Part shown: in pieces, positions 13,584-23,045 of the stretch
How the letters are laid out: every line of letters begins with the position of its first letter
How positions within the stretch are numbered: the stretch's first letter is position 1
Virus record (IMG/VR): IMGVR_UViG_3300042946_000505
Location: 1-44,923 of that record
Reading direction: 5' to 3' (one strand)
Source: a virus
DNA length: 44,923 bases
Translations under genes and position numbers: made by a program
Notes under the pieces: model-generated
Told to the model about the DNA's origin: nothing
Database searches by the model: none
What the model saw: the letters and a program-made list of their open reading frames with translations, nothing else

Positions 13584-16500
13584 TTAGTAGATGCTCCCTT
13601 TTCTTGCCTGGCCGTCGTCGTTCGCCTGGAACTCAAGCGTTATCGGGCCGTTGCCAAAGTCTAGGTAGAGGGCACTTGGCCCAGTGAATGCCGTGTAGAT
13701 GAATCCCTCGCCATACCACGGCCACGAACCCTGCTCACTAAAGTTTGGGCGTCGATTCACCCAGCAGACCGAGTCGTGCGTGACGGCAGCATGAGGATGC
13801 TCGCACCATGAGCCGTGGTCATACAAGCAGATGTCCTCGCACGGGGTGTATTCGATGGCTGGATTTATAAGGTGAAGCGGTCCATTCGTGCATTTAGGGT
13901 ACAAGTTTCCGCCACCGATCACACTGCCGTCATCTCCGTAGACTAGAGGCGTGTACGCCCACTGCTTGTCGAAACTCTCCTTGGTGATCTGGGTAGGAGT
14001 GTTCGGTTGCTGAATGCCTTCTGCTGGCATCATCATTTCGTATTTCTTGAACAAGTCGTGCGGACAATAGTTGAGCGACCAAAGGTGATCGCTAGGCCGA
14101 GGCCTGCAAGCCTTCATCGGGTCTGGGCATTGCGACGACAGCGAGTCTCCGAAGCACTCTAGGTTCGGCAGGTCGCACAGGTGCGTGCGAGGAAAGGTAT
14201 AGCCGTCGCGATGGATTAAGTTCGGGAACTGCGCGCTAGTGATGTACCCTCCCTCTTTACGGTACATGCCGTAAGAGAAGTTCCAACTCGCCTGAGCAAG
14301 CCACAGGCGGTCGTGTTCGTGGAGGTTATACCACCATCCTTTTCCGTCGCCCCACGTGCCGGGCTCTGGCTCAACTGACGCAACTTGCCCGAAAGTGGAA
14401 CTGTCTATGTCCGTATCTACCTCGGCCTTGGCGTGAGCGTACATATCGTACCTATATCCAGACTTCACGCCGATCCTTAGTCCGTCCCACGCTGATAGGA
14501 CATGCACGCGAAGCGACGGATGTTCGACCCACGCCTTTGCGCTGGCGTCCCACCACGCATACCCAGCACCCGGCTGCGTGACTTCGTAACTCGCAATCCC
14601 TCCAAGCGGACGCGACGAAGGGTACTCAAAGCCTTTCATGACGAGAAATACAACGCCGAGCCAGTAATCAAGGATCGCCTCGTCGCCGCAAGTGACGATG
14701 CCGCCAGCGATAGATCCAGACGGAATGGCCTCGCAACGATCCTCTAGTTCCGACGCCTTCGCGACTGCAAGCAGAGGGGCCTCGTAGCCCGGAGGCGTGA
14801 TCGTCATGGTCACAGCGAGTAAGTCAGGGCCGTTCGCGGAGCCCGCAGGATCTCCAGCAGGAGCCCAGTACATGAGATCGGCCAGGGCAGCGTCCACTTG
14901 CTCCGCAGTCCCTGTAAGAGGTATGGCCTTTCGCCGGGCGCCGGATTCACCGATGGCGACCTCACCATGGGTCACGCTCGCCACCACCGAAACCTTCCAC
15001 TCTCGGCCCACCCTGTCTGGATTTGTTGACACGCCGCTTATATTGAGGCCATCGGCGTCGCCGCTCACTACATCCTCCTGCGGCCCAGGCACTTCCACGA
15101 AGTCGTTGCCGTAAGTAGCAGATGGAACTGAGGGGATCTCTAGCGGTGTCGCCGGCTCGACCTCGTCTGCGGAGATGATCCCTATCGTCACCACATCGCA
15201 CGAATCGAGCGGCTTGACGTCCTGCGGCTGCGTAATGTCCACGCGAAGCCGCGTCTCTACGTCATAAATCTCAAACGTAATCGGTATCGTGTTGATGCCG
15301 CAGTAGTTTGAGAAGCACGCGGAGTCTCCGCCGCAACTGCAATCTTGGTAGAAGCAGAAATAACTGTCGCAGATGTTCGCCGCCCACGCCTCCCGATGAG
15401 CAGACGCACGAAAGCCAACATGGCCTTGGTAGATAATCTTGCACCGCTCGATATTCATGACGTCCGAATACAGTCCGCGGCAGTCGATCGCTGCGAGCGT
15501 CGAGGATGTGCATGTCGGTGCGTTTGGGTGCTCCTCTTCGCACCACAGGTAGTTGCCCGTGTGCTGGTCGTCTCCATCGCCGTGCCGTGCGCCGCGCAGG
15601 TGCCAATCGAGGATGCCGCCTTTTTCGTCCACTTCCGTGACGATGGCGCGTGCTCTGGCGTACTCCGTCGCCCGACCGCCGCCAAGTTCTGGCGGCTGCT
15701 CTACGATCCTCCACTCGATCTGGTCGCCCTCTGAGTAGCCAGAGCCGCGCAAGGCGACTCCGTTTGGGTGGCATAAGAATCGTCCAAAAAACACCCTCTT
15801 GCCTTCCGGCCCGTTTTCCAGAATGACGCGCCGCACCTCTCCGTTCGTCCCAACCTCCGCAACGACGGCAGTCTGCGGCTCTGTAGAGTCCTTGTACTCA
15901 CCACCTCGAGCCGGGCTCTCGTAGAAGTCGATGGAGAACACATCGCCGAGAGACGCGCCAGACCCTGCCGTCTTCACAGACACGCTTGCCACTTGCCAGA
16001 GAGTGTCATTTGGCGTTGATCCTGTTCCTGGCACTGGCTCGATTACGAAGTCGATCTCTGCGCCGCCGCTGCCTTGGCTAGCGCGGAGTTTTGGAGGCAC
16101 AATGCCTCCCGGAGATTTGCACTTATACAGCCAGTTGTTGTAGTAGCCCTGCGCGTCTGGGATGTACTCGCGTGGGTTGCAAACGTAATCGACCGAGAAC
16201 CGCATGGTGCGTCCGTCGAAGTTTGCATCGACAAGTTCATCGCCGTCGCGATCCGCCCACTGCGTCTGAAACGGCCGAAGGTACACATCAAACAGCAAGT
16301 GAGCGTCCGTGAAGACCTCGCCTGCCTGCGGCGTGCGGCTGCGCGTGATGTTTGGGCGCAGGGTAGGGGGCATAACTGCGTCCCTCCTTCGCAGTACCGC
16401 CGTTTGCCCTTCAAGGTCGCCAGCATGCGCCCCAAGGATGTGGCAAGTCGGCACATAGTATTCAAACGTGTATACGCACGACGGAAGTTTTACGGTCCAG

Positions 16501-17108
16501 CCTTTGAGGGCTTGTTCAAACCCCTCGTCGGTCAGCGGCTGAAGATAGTCAATCATCCTCGCCCGCCAATACACGTCTCGTCCGTGAACAAACGAAATAT
16601 TGCCTCCGCAAAACTCGCCGCCCCAAGAGTACGCGCAATCCCAGGCCGAGTTGTTGAAGTAGATCGCATCCACGGATATCGGAGTCGGCGGGTCGCCCTG
16701 CATGCCGGGGAAGAACTCCAGCATCTCAGGATTCTGAATGCACAGTTGCGCTGGCCCTGCGTCAGCCGTGTAAGTAGTCTCCCTCGCCGGATACCACGTT
16801 AGGTCAAGCAGTCCGTCGGCAGTGCCGTTGTACCACGCGCTTCGGAGCGTGGTGAGGCAATCGCCATCATCCGCTCCACGACAGTTCACGCCCGGAAGCC
16901 CCGTGTGCGTGCTGTGGTAGACGCCGCCCCTACGCAGAGCCCACTCACCCCAGAAGCCTTTTAGAGTGACGGTAATCGACTCGGGCATGTCGCACTTCGC
17001 TGCAATACAGCAGCACTGCGGCTCTCCCCACAGGTTGTAGAGATACGACGCAGCGTTATCGCCGTGGTATCCGATCTTGAAATCGTCTTCGATTGTTCCG
17101 TACGGCAC
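13584..17108 (-). CDS. Giant Cys-rich distal tail / adhesion protein
   Basis: 1174 residues, GTG start one base after the preceding TAG. It is strikingly Cys-rich throughout (QCCCIAAKC near the N-terminus; CDSYFCFYQDCSCGGDSAC around two thirds along; several Cys pairs near the C-terminus), which is unusual for a cytoplasmically assembled virion protein. About residues 650-770 resemble a cadherin/bacterial Ig-like repeat (VSVVASVTHGEVAIG and ALADLMYWAP). It has no signal peptide. Its position distal to the tape measure suggests a tail-tip or receptor-binding structure. Confidence 0.8.
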   Translation of the reverse strand: MPYGTIEDDFKIGYHGDNAASYLYNLWGEPQCCCIAAKCDMPESITVTLKGFWGEWALRRGGVYHSTHTGLPGVNCRGADDGDCLTTLRSAWYNGTADGLLDLTWYPARETTYTADAGPAQLCIQNPEMLEFFPGMQGDPPTPISVDAIYFNNSAWDCAYSWGGEFCGGNISFVHGRDVYWRARMIDYLQPLTDEGFEQALKGWTVKLPSCVYTFEYYVPTCHILGAHAGDLEGQTAVLRRRDAVMPPTLRPNITRSRTPQAGEVFTDAHLLFDVYLRPFQTQWADRDGDELVDANFDGRTMRFSVDYVCNPREYIPDAQGYYNNWLYKCKSPGGIVPPKLRASQGSGGAEIDFVIEPVPGTGSTPNDTLWQVASVSVKTAGSGASLGDVFSIDFYESPARGGEYKDSTEPQTAVVAEVGTNGEVRRVILENGPEGKRVFFGRFLCHPNGVALRGSGYSEGDQIEWRIVEQPPELGGGRATEYARARAIVTEVDEKGGILDWHLRGARHGDGDDQHTGNYLWCEEEHPNAPTCTSSTLAAIDCRGLYSDVMNIERCKIIYQGHVGFRASAHREAWAANICDSYFCFYQDCSCGGDSACFSNYCGINTIPITFEIYDVETRLRVDITQPQDVKPLDSCDVVTIGIISADEVEPATPLEIPSVPSATYGNDFVEVPGPQEDVVSGDADGLNISGVSTNPDRVGREWKVSVVASVTHGEVAIGESGARRKAIPLTGTAEQVDAALADLMYWAPAGDPAGSANGPDLLAVTMTITPPGYEAPLLAVAKASELEDRCEAIPSGSIAGGIVTCGDEAILDYWLGVVFLVMKGFEYPSSRPLGGIASYEVTQPGAGYAWWDASAKAWVEHPSLRVHVLSAWDGLRIGVKSGYRYDMYAHAKAEVDTDIDSSTFGQVASVEPEPGTWGDGKGWWYNLHEHDRLWLAQASWNFSYGMYRKEGGYITSAQFPNLIHRDGYTFPRTHLCDLPNLECFGDSLSSQCPDPMKACRPRPSDHLWSLNYCPHDLFKKYEMMMPAEGIQQPNTPTQITKESFDKQWAYTPLVYGDDGSVIGGGNLYPKCTNGPLHLINPAIEYTPCEDICLYDHGSWCEHPHAAVTHDSVCWVNRRPNFSEQGSWPWYGEGFIYTAFTGPSALYLDFGNGPITLEFQANDDGQARKGSIY

Positions 17109-17109
17109 G

Positions 17110-17901
17110 CTAGCACTCCGCAGTAATGAGGACGTTTGTGCCGCCTATCGGAACGAAAGCGCAGTACCTGACGCGGTCGTAGTTGGGCGGGATTACTACG
17201 AACAAGTTCAGAACGCTAGCGGTGGATGGCTGGCCGTTGGAGTACAGCGGAACAGGGACGCCATTGGTGATCTGGAACAGGTTGACCGTAAGGGTCTGGC
17301 CCTTCTCCCATTGCTTGCCTTGGGCTGTGCTGTATGAGCCTAGTTGCACGCTACTCCCGCCGCCGCCGCCTCCAAATCGCACAAGGCCCCACTTCACGCC
17401 GGTGCCGGCCTCCACCCACAGCACCTGCGCGCCCTTCTCGCCGCCCTTTAGGTACGCCACTGAGCCTGCCGCAATGCCCGCGGTCTTTGGGTTTCCTTCG
17501 CTGGCGTTGATCTTGACCTGTACTACCCCGCCGACCGCAACGCGACCAATCGCGCCGTTGGCTATAGGCTCGACCGCCACCACGAACTGCTCTTCTGGAT
17601 TGGAAGGTTGAATGCCGGTGAGGCATGGCATATCCGAGAACGAGTCGAGTTGTGTCGTGCCGGAGGCAGGGTTTACGGAGATGCCAGACACTTGCAGCAC
17701 ACCCCACCGTGGCACTGCGACGCCGCTCATGTTCTTGCAGTAGATCCGCGTGTACGGAGAGCCGCCAAACTCCTGCGCAGGCCCAGACAGCTTCTGCCGC
17801 AGCACGATGTCCGCTGCGTCCTGGGCGCGATTCCACGCGCGAGCGGAGATCGCCGTATCGAGCGATTGCCCCTGCTCGATCCTGTAGTCGCCTCGCGCCA
17901 T
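17110..17901 (-). CDS. Virion structural protein (tail region)
   Basis: 263 residues; the ATG overlaps the upstream stop (TAATG). An N-terminal helix (DTAISARAWNRAQDAADIVL) is followed by a beta-rich body and a poly-Gly stretch (FGGGGGGSS) near residue 180, then a C-terminal beta domain. It lies between the distal tail protein and the giant Cys-rich protein, so a tail-tip or baseplate part is likely. No named family. Confidence 0.75.
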   Translation of the reverse strand: MARGDYRIEQGQSLDTAISARAWNRAQDAADIVLRQKLSGPAQEFGGSPYTRIYCKNMSGVAVPRWGVLQVSGISVNPASGTTQLDSFSDMPCLTGIQPSNPEEQFVVAVEPIANGAIGRVAVGGVVQVKINASEGNPKTAGIAAGSVAYLKGGEKGAQVLWVEAGTGVKWGLVRFGGGGGGSSVQLGSYSTAQGKQWEKGQTLTVNLFQITNGVPVPLYSNGQPSTASVLNLFVVIPPNYDRVRYCAFVPIGGTNVLITAEC

Positions 17902-18734
17902 TACCCCAACCCAAGGCCACTCAAGGCGGCCTTTCGATAGACTTCGTTCACGTATACGCCGATAGGCTTCCTGACGAGCGCGCTCTGCGTGTCATCGCCA
18001 GAGTACCGAACCCACAGGTATTCGTGGCCCTTCTTCGTGACGCCACTGATCCCTCCGACCGTCAGTCCATCCACGTTCTGCGACGCGATGAACTTGTATG
18101 TGAGCGACCAGGGGCCGTCGCCTTTTTCTGAGTCCCACTGCTGAGATCCGCTGCATCCTGCGAACAAGACCTCACCGGGCTGAAACCCTCGAAATCCGTC
18201 ACTGTTCACGCAGCCCGTCAGGCCAGCAACCGCCTTGATATAAGTGTCAGAGATGACGCCACTCGGGACGTCGTAGGTTTCTTGCCACGACAGGGCCGGA
18301 ACGATGATGTCCACACCCTTGACGCTGTCGGAGTCGGCCTCGATTGCGCAGTTCATATTGACTGCAGTAGTTGGATAGCGACGCTCCGCAAAGCCGCACG
18401 TTAGGTGTGTGGTAGCACCTGTCGTGTCAAATGAGCGGCCTCGCTTGGCAGGGGTTGTGCTAGGACCACCGTCTTGGCCCTCGGACTCGTATGTCGCTGT
18501 GACTTCCCAAACGTCACCGCCAAGGTGCGACACATCGTAGGACTTCACCAGCATCGTGATGCCAGCGAGGACGCGCATTCGGTAAGTGTTGAAGAACTGC
18601 ACTGCCTGCGCGTGAACAGCAGTGTCATCCGTGAACCCGGTTGCGCGATACTTGACCTCGCACGTTGACGTGTCTTTCGCACCAAGCCGCTTGATGGTCG
18701 CTGAACGCGATCCACTCTCCTCGTACCATCCCAT
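17901..18734 (-). CDS. Distal tail protein
   Basis: 277 residues, coupled to the tape measure by TAATG. Beta-rich with VSHLGGDVWEVTATYESEG early on, and a C-terminal half with GPWSLTYKFIASQNVDG and WVRYSG. Position immediately after the tape measure is where siphophages encode the distal tail protein; that is the basis for the call. Confidence 0.7.
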   Translation of the reverse strand: MGWYEESGSRSATIKRLGAKDTSTCEVKYRATGFTDDTAVHAQAVQFFNTYRMRVLAGITMLVKSYDVSHLGGDVWEVTATYESEGQDGGPSTTPAKRGRSFDTTGATTHLTCGFAERRYPTTAVNMNCAIEADSDSVKGVDIIVPALSWQETYDVPSGVISDTYIKAVAGLTGCVNSDGFRGFQPGEVLFAGCSGSQQWDSEKGDGPWSLTYKFIASQNVDGLTVGGISGVTKKGHEYLWVRYSGDDTQSALVRKPIGVYVNEVYRKAALSGLGLG

Positions 18735-21712
18735 TACGACTGCACCTTTGCCCCTTCTCGCGGCTTTGTATTTCTTGCTGTTTGCTCTGTTGCCTTCGCC
18801 GTGCGTTCTGCGATGGTCTGCTGGTATCCGATTAGGCCTGCGGCCGCTGCACTGAATGTGCCAGCAGTCTCCACCTTCGCGGCAGCGTCGCCAGCACCCT
18901 TCGCAGCCTTGTCGGTGTCAGACTTGGCCTTGGCTGCCGCCTCGTCCTCTTGCGCCTTGAGGGCGCGAGTCTTGTCGAGTTCCTCGGTCTGGTCGTTGAT
19001 CTTCTGTTCAATCTCTGCGAGCCTCTCGGCACTAATGAGGCCGGCCTCAGCCAGGGCCTGAGCCTCTTCCCATGCGGCACGCAGTTCTTCCGTGGTTGTC
19101 GCTCCTGCGATTTCCCTCATGAGGTCGCTGGACTGCCGCGATCCCGCCGCCCTGTCCCGCGACGCAGAAAGGTCGCCGTTAGCGGCATCAACTTCCGCCT
19201 GCCTCGCAGCAGCGCGCTCTTCGGTGCGCTTCGCTCGTTCGGCTTGGGCTTGCGTGTTTTCGTCTTGGACAATCTGCTTTGCGCCAGCCTCGGTGTCTCG
19301 CGAATCCTGTAGTTGACGGTCAGTTCGCGCAGCCATCTCATCTCTGCCCTGCCGTCGAGCGTCTTTCCGCTGCTTGTTTGCGTCGTCGATCTGGCGTGAA
19401 ATGGCCTCGTAGTCGATGGACTTGTCGAAGAACGACCGTATGTAAGCGATAGCCTTCTGGATTGCGCCAACTGCCGTATCCCAGACTCCCATGATCCCGT
19501 CGATGGACGCCTGCCACGCCATCGACAGCGCACCGGTCATGTGAATCCAGCCACGCTCCACGAGCCCCATGCCACCAAGGATGGAGGTGGAGAGGAAGGT
19601 TACGGCATTACCCCAGACGTTCTGTATGCCTTCTATGAACACGTCTAGGTAGGACATGATTCCCTGTTGCCCTCGCAGCCAAGCGGCCTTTAGGCCTGCC
19701 CACAGGACGTCCATTGCGGCAGTCATGTCGCCAGCCATTAGCGCATCACTGATGCCCGCAAATGTCGTGTTTGCGATGCCCCACAGGTCAGAGAAGACCT
19801 TCGTGGCGTCAGCCAATACGGCATTGAACCCTTCCGACATTGGCCCAAACAGCGCACCAATGGACGAGGCGACGGAACCGCCTTGCGAGAATGCGTACTG
19901 CAGAGCAACGCCAATGCCAGCAATGGCCGAAACAAGGCCAAGTATCGGAGCGATTGGAGCAAGCCAAGCGGCAGCCATAGACGCTGCGCCTGCCAGCGTT
20001 GTCGAAACCATAGCGGCCATGCTTGCCACATACGTTGCTGCGCCCACAACGAACTGGGCCGTGAAGGCAATGGTCGCACGCGCCGCCTCGTTGATCCAAA
20101 AGGCCGCCATAATCCCGCCTTGGGCTATCGTGCGAGCCACCATGAACGACAGCATGCCCGTGTAGTAGGTGATCCTGGCCTTGACCTCTGCTGCGAACGC
20201 GGCGAGCCCGATTGTCGCTCGTATAGCCCAGCCAGCAGCGATAGCAGTCGCCGCCATTGCGGTCTGCCCAACCATTGCGACGAGCGATGCAGCATAGGAC
20301 ACAGCCATAGCGGCAGCGGACGCAGAGAACAGCACCGTACTAACCGAGGCACGGATGAGCAGGCCGCCTAGCGATCCGGCTGTAGCGAGCATGTTGGCGA
20401 ACGATCTCACGACAAGCGACGAGGTGCCAACGAGTAGCCCCATCGGTGCGAGAACTAGCGAGAGGGCTTTCGTGAAACCTCCGAGCGCGAATGCCGCTAC
20501 CTGGAGAGTGACGCCCATTCCTGTTATCGCCACGCCCGCAGCGGACATCGCCGCACCGGCCCTGACGATCGCCACGATCCATTCCTGATTGCGCTGTATG
20601 GCTGCGCCAATGCCGCTCGCCAGTTCCGTCAGGTACTGCAGCCACGACCGAAGCTCCTTCGTGAGCGACTCACCGATGGCGAGAGCAACTCCCTCGACCG
20701 CAGAAGTGAACATGCGCCACGAACCGCCGAGCGTGTCATCCATCTTCGTGGCTACTTCTGCAGCCGAGCCGCCCGACTGTTGCAGTTTATTGTCGAGGTT
20801 CTCTAGGGCATCCCCGGCATTCATCAGTTGCAAAACTGCATTCGCACCAAAGACATCGAAAATCTTTGACAACTTGGCGATGCGGTCAGTGTCGTCCATG
20901 CCCTTCATGGCGACTTTCAGTTCTCCAAGAATCTTCTTGAGCGGCTTGAGTTTCCCGGTCTTTGGGTCTTTGACCTCCACGCCCATTTTCTTGAGTTTGT
21001 CTTGCTCCTGCGCAAGGCCGATCAAGATTCGACGCAGTGCAGTGCCAGCCTCACTGCCGTCCATGCCGCGATCTGCCAGCACTCCAATGGCCGCAGTCAC
21101 TTCCGTGAGCGATGTGCCAGCAGAAGACGCGATGCCGCCGACTGTCGAGAGAGCCTCGCCAAGGCTCTGCACAGAGGCGTTGGATGAGTTGGCGGCCATC
21201 GCAAGTATGTCTGCGACCTTGCCTGCGTCAGACGTCTGCATCTTGAATGAACGAAGGATCGCCACAGCGATGCTCGTGGCGTCACCGAGGTCGAGCATTC
21301 CGGCCCTAGCAAGCAGGAGCGTGCCTTCGATGCCGGAAAGTGTTTCGCTGACCGTGAAGCCGCCCTGGCTCAGGGCTTGCATCCCCTCGGCTACTTCTTG
21401 CGCAGTGAAACTCGTTGACGCACCGAGATCCATTGCCTTCTTTTTGAGGGCGTCAAACTCAGAGCCGGTTGCGCCAGACACTGCGCCAACAGCAGCCATC
21501 GTGTCTTGGAACGCGGCAGTCTGCCTGATCGCGAGCCCAAACGGGGCGGAAACGGCAGCCCCTAGGCCAGCCATCCTCGCCCCCATCCCAGTGAGCGAGG
21601 CCCCTACATTGCGGAGGCGCGCCTGCAGGGCGTTCAGTGTGGCGAAGAAGCGGCGAGCATCTGCGCCGATCTCAATCGCTACGCTGCCACCCCTAATCGC
21701 TCCGCTTGACAT
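18734..21712 (-). CDS. Tail tape measure protein
   Basis: 992 residues. The N-terminal 300 residues show the TP901-type core (FQDTMAAVGAVSGATGSEFD, TAQEVAEGMQALSQGGF, AITGVLADRG-like AAIGVLADRGMDGSEAG). Several hydrophobic stretches lie at about 390-620, and a long charged coiled coil rich in Arg, Glu and Ala at about 770-960. Length sets tail length; at about 1.5 A per residue this predicts a tail near 150 nm. It is preceded by the chaperone frameshift pair, as in other siphophages. Confidence 0.92.
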   Translation of the reverse strand: MSSGAIRGGSVAIEIGADARRFFATLNALQARLRNVGASLTGMGARMAGLGAAVSAPFGLAIRQTAAFQDTMAAVGAVSGATGSEFDALKKKAMDLGASTSFTAQEVAEGMQALSQGGFTVSETLSGIEGTLLLARAGMLDLGDATSIAVAILRSFKMQTSDAGKVADILAMAANSSNASVQSLGEALSTVGGIASSAGTSLTEVTAAIGVLADRGMDGSEAGTALRRILIGLAQEQDKLKKMGVEVKDPKTGKLKPLKKILGELKVAMKGMDDTDRIAKLSKIFDVFGANAVLQLMNAGDALENLDNKLQQSGGSAAEVATKMDDTLGGSWRMFTSAVEGVALAIGESLTKELRSWLQYLTELASGIGAAIQRNQEWIVAIVRAGAAMSAAGVAITGMGVTLQVAAFALGGFTKALSLVLAPMGLLVGTSSLVVRSFANMLATAGSLGGLLIRASVSTVLFSASAAAMAVSYAASLVAMVGQTAMAATAIAAGWAIRATIGLAAFAAEVKARITYYTGMLSFMVARTIAQGGIMAAFWINEAARATIAFTAQFVVGAATYVASMAAMVSTTLAGAASMAAAWLAPIAPILGLVSAIAGIGVALQYAFSQGGSVASSIGALFGPMSEGFNAVLADATKVFSDLWGIANTTFAGISDALMAGDMTAAMDVLWAGLKAAWLRGQQGIMSYLDVFIEGIQNVWGNAVTFLSTSILGGMGLVERGWIHMTGALSMAWQASIDGIMGVWDTAVGAIQKAIAYIRSFFDKSIDYEAISRQIDDANKQRKDARRQGRDEMAARTDRQLQDSRDTEAGAKQIVQDENTQAQAERAKRTEERAAARQAEVDAANGDLSASRDRAAGSRQSSDLMREIAGATTTEELRAAWEEAQALAEAGLISAERLAEIEQKINDQTEELDKTRALKAQEDEAAAKAKSDTDKAAKGAGDAAAKVETAGTFSAAAAGLIGYQQTIAERTAKATEQTARNTKPREGAKVQS

Positions 21713-22381
21713 TGCCGCCTCCGAATATGGCCTGCAGTTCCTCTGCTGTCGGGATGCGGGCGGGTCGCTTTAGGTAGGGATGGAAGTGATAGACGTCAAA
21801 CGGCTGTGCGTGCTGGGACTTGTGGCAGTTTGCGATGAGGGCTTGCAGTGCTGCCGTGTGCGTCCACTCGGCCTCCTGCTTTGCGTCACGCGCTGCTACG
21901 AGTTCCCTGAGACTCCAATCGTCGGGGTTGACTCCAAGGATGCCTGCGGCTTGATAGGCAACATCCCACCATTCACCGTATCCAGTTGGACGCTGTCGAT
22001 GTCTTTTACGGCTTTCTCCACTTGCTGGCTCACGATCACTTCCATGCGATCCAGTAGCCTTTTCATTAGAAGTCGCCGCGTGCTCGGGAAAAAACTTAGC
22101 AGTTCCTCCTTGAGAACTGCGATGGCCTCGGCAACTGCGTCACCGCGCAGGCCGTCGCCAAAGGATTCAAGGTCGATGCCCCTCTTTTCCGCATCCGCCT
22201 TCACGAGCGGCCACGCAACATCCAGCAAGTGCGTCGAGTTGCCGCCGAACATATCTATGGCCTTGCCGTTGGAGATGTCGGCAAAATCGAAGCCTGCGCT
22301 CGCCTGTATCTTCTTGAGCGACGAGCACGAAATATGAACGGTCCACGCCCTGCCCTGCTCGTCTTTGAACTCTCGCGCCAT
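21693..22381 (-). CDS. Tail assembly chaperone GT-type product by -1 frameshift
   Basis: Beyond the stop of the 161-residue protein, the -1 frame is open from well upstream to a TAG at 21693-21695. It encodes a convincing protein stretch: YGEWWDVAYQAAGILGVNP, then WSLRELVAARDAKQEAEW and ending in LQAIFGGGNVKRSD. This frame has no start codon of its own in the overlap. The likely slip is at the GTAAAAG near 22002-22008, where AAA can re-pair with AAA. The fused product is about 229 residues, matching the lambda G/GT arrangement before a tape measure gene, which it overlaps. Confidence 0.8.
21896..22381 (-). CDS. Tail assembly chaperone, short form (G-like)
   Basis: 161 residues, with GAGGTA before the ATG. 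A helical protein starting with MAREFKDEQGRAWTVHIS, followed by an acidic/hydrophobic core and LLDRMEVIVSQQVEKAVKDI near the end. The location between tail tube genes and tape measure, together with the overlapping -1 frame extension, identifies it. It is thought to coat the tape measure during tail assembly. Confidence 0.85.
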   Translation of the reverse strand: MAREFKDEQGRAWTVHISCSSLKKIQASAGFDFADISNGKAIDMFGGNSTHLLDVAWPLVKADAEKRGIDLESFGDGLRGDAVAEAIAVLKEELLSFFPSTRRLLMKRLLDRMEVIVSQQVEKAVKDIDSVQLDTVNGGMLPIKPQASLESTPTIGVSGNS

Positions 22382-22388
22382 GAATACC

Positions 22389-22727
22389 TCAGTATGATGA
22401 GTGACTGCTTTTGGCCGTGACGTTCACCGTAACGACATCGTCAAGCGGCTCGTTTCGCGTAATGTTTGTGACCACAAAACTCCCGCTCGCACCAGAGGCA
22501 CTTATGGTCACTAGGCTGCCATTCGCGAGCGTTGACCACACGCTCGGATCATCCACGAACTCTATATCGACCGTGGTCGTGTGCCCAATGCAGCGAGAGT
22601 ATACCCCTCGCTGCCCAAACGGATGCGACTCCACTTCCTTGGCCGACATGGAAACCGACACGCTACGGACTTGCGTGTTGTTCCCAATGCCGGTGATGGT
22701 GCAGTCCTTCCCTAGGGTGACTGCCAT
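22389..22727 (-). CDS. Major tail tube-like protein, paralogue 3
   Basis: 112 residues. It shares LGKDCTITG, VRSVSV and NEPLDDVVTVNVT with the two genes upstream. Beta-rich throughout, as tail tube proteins are. It is the last of three tandem copies directly before the chaperone gene, the position of the major tail protein in siphophages. Which copy forms the tube cannot be told from sequence alone. Confidence 0.8.
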   Translation of the reverse strand: MAVTLGKDCTITGIGNNTQVRSVSVSMSAKEVESHPFGQRGVYSRCIGHTTTVDIEFVDDPSVWSTLANGSLVTISASGASGSFVVTNITRNEPLDDVVTVNVTAKSSHSSY

Positions 22728-22739
22728 TTGAGTCTCGGC

Positions 22740-23036
22740 TTAGTTCGACTTGAGCGTGATCGTGTAGGTGCGAACGTCATCGAGTGGCTCGTTGCACGAG
22801 ATCGCAGTGACGATCATGCTTCCGGCGGTCGCGCCGACGGACGTGCTGTGGTGCAGGCACTCGATCTCTACGGTCTTTGACGTGAACGACGCAGCGAACT
22901 CCTTGTAGCCACCAGTGCTACCTCGAGCCGTCGTGTCGATCTGCTCGCACTCGTCCGTAATGGTCACGGAACGAATGTCACCGTTCGCGATGCCGGTGTA
23001 CGAAGAAACGATGTCTTTTCCAAGCCCGACGGCCAT
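22740..23036 (-). CDS. Major tail tube-like protein, paralogue 2
   Basis: 98 residues, middle of the tandem triplet. Shared features: GLGKDIVSSYTGI, DIRSVTITDECEQIDTTARG and CNEPLDDVRTYTITLKSN. It resembles paralogue 1 (IDATARGATA) more than paralogue 3 in the middle. The CDCTIT-type Cys of the other two is missing here. Confidence 0.8.
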   Translation of the reverse strand: MAVGLGKDIVSSYTGIANGDIRSVTITDECEQIDTTARGSTGGYKEFAASFTSKTVEIECLHHSTSVGATAGSMIVTAISCNEPLDDVRTYTITLKSN

Positions 23037-23045
23037 GGTCGCTCC

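Noticed and set aside
20589-21773. 394-residue plus-strand frame opposite the tape measure gene
   Set aside because: Antisense shadow of an Ala/Ser/Thr-rich coiled-coil gene; no domain features.
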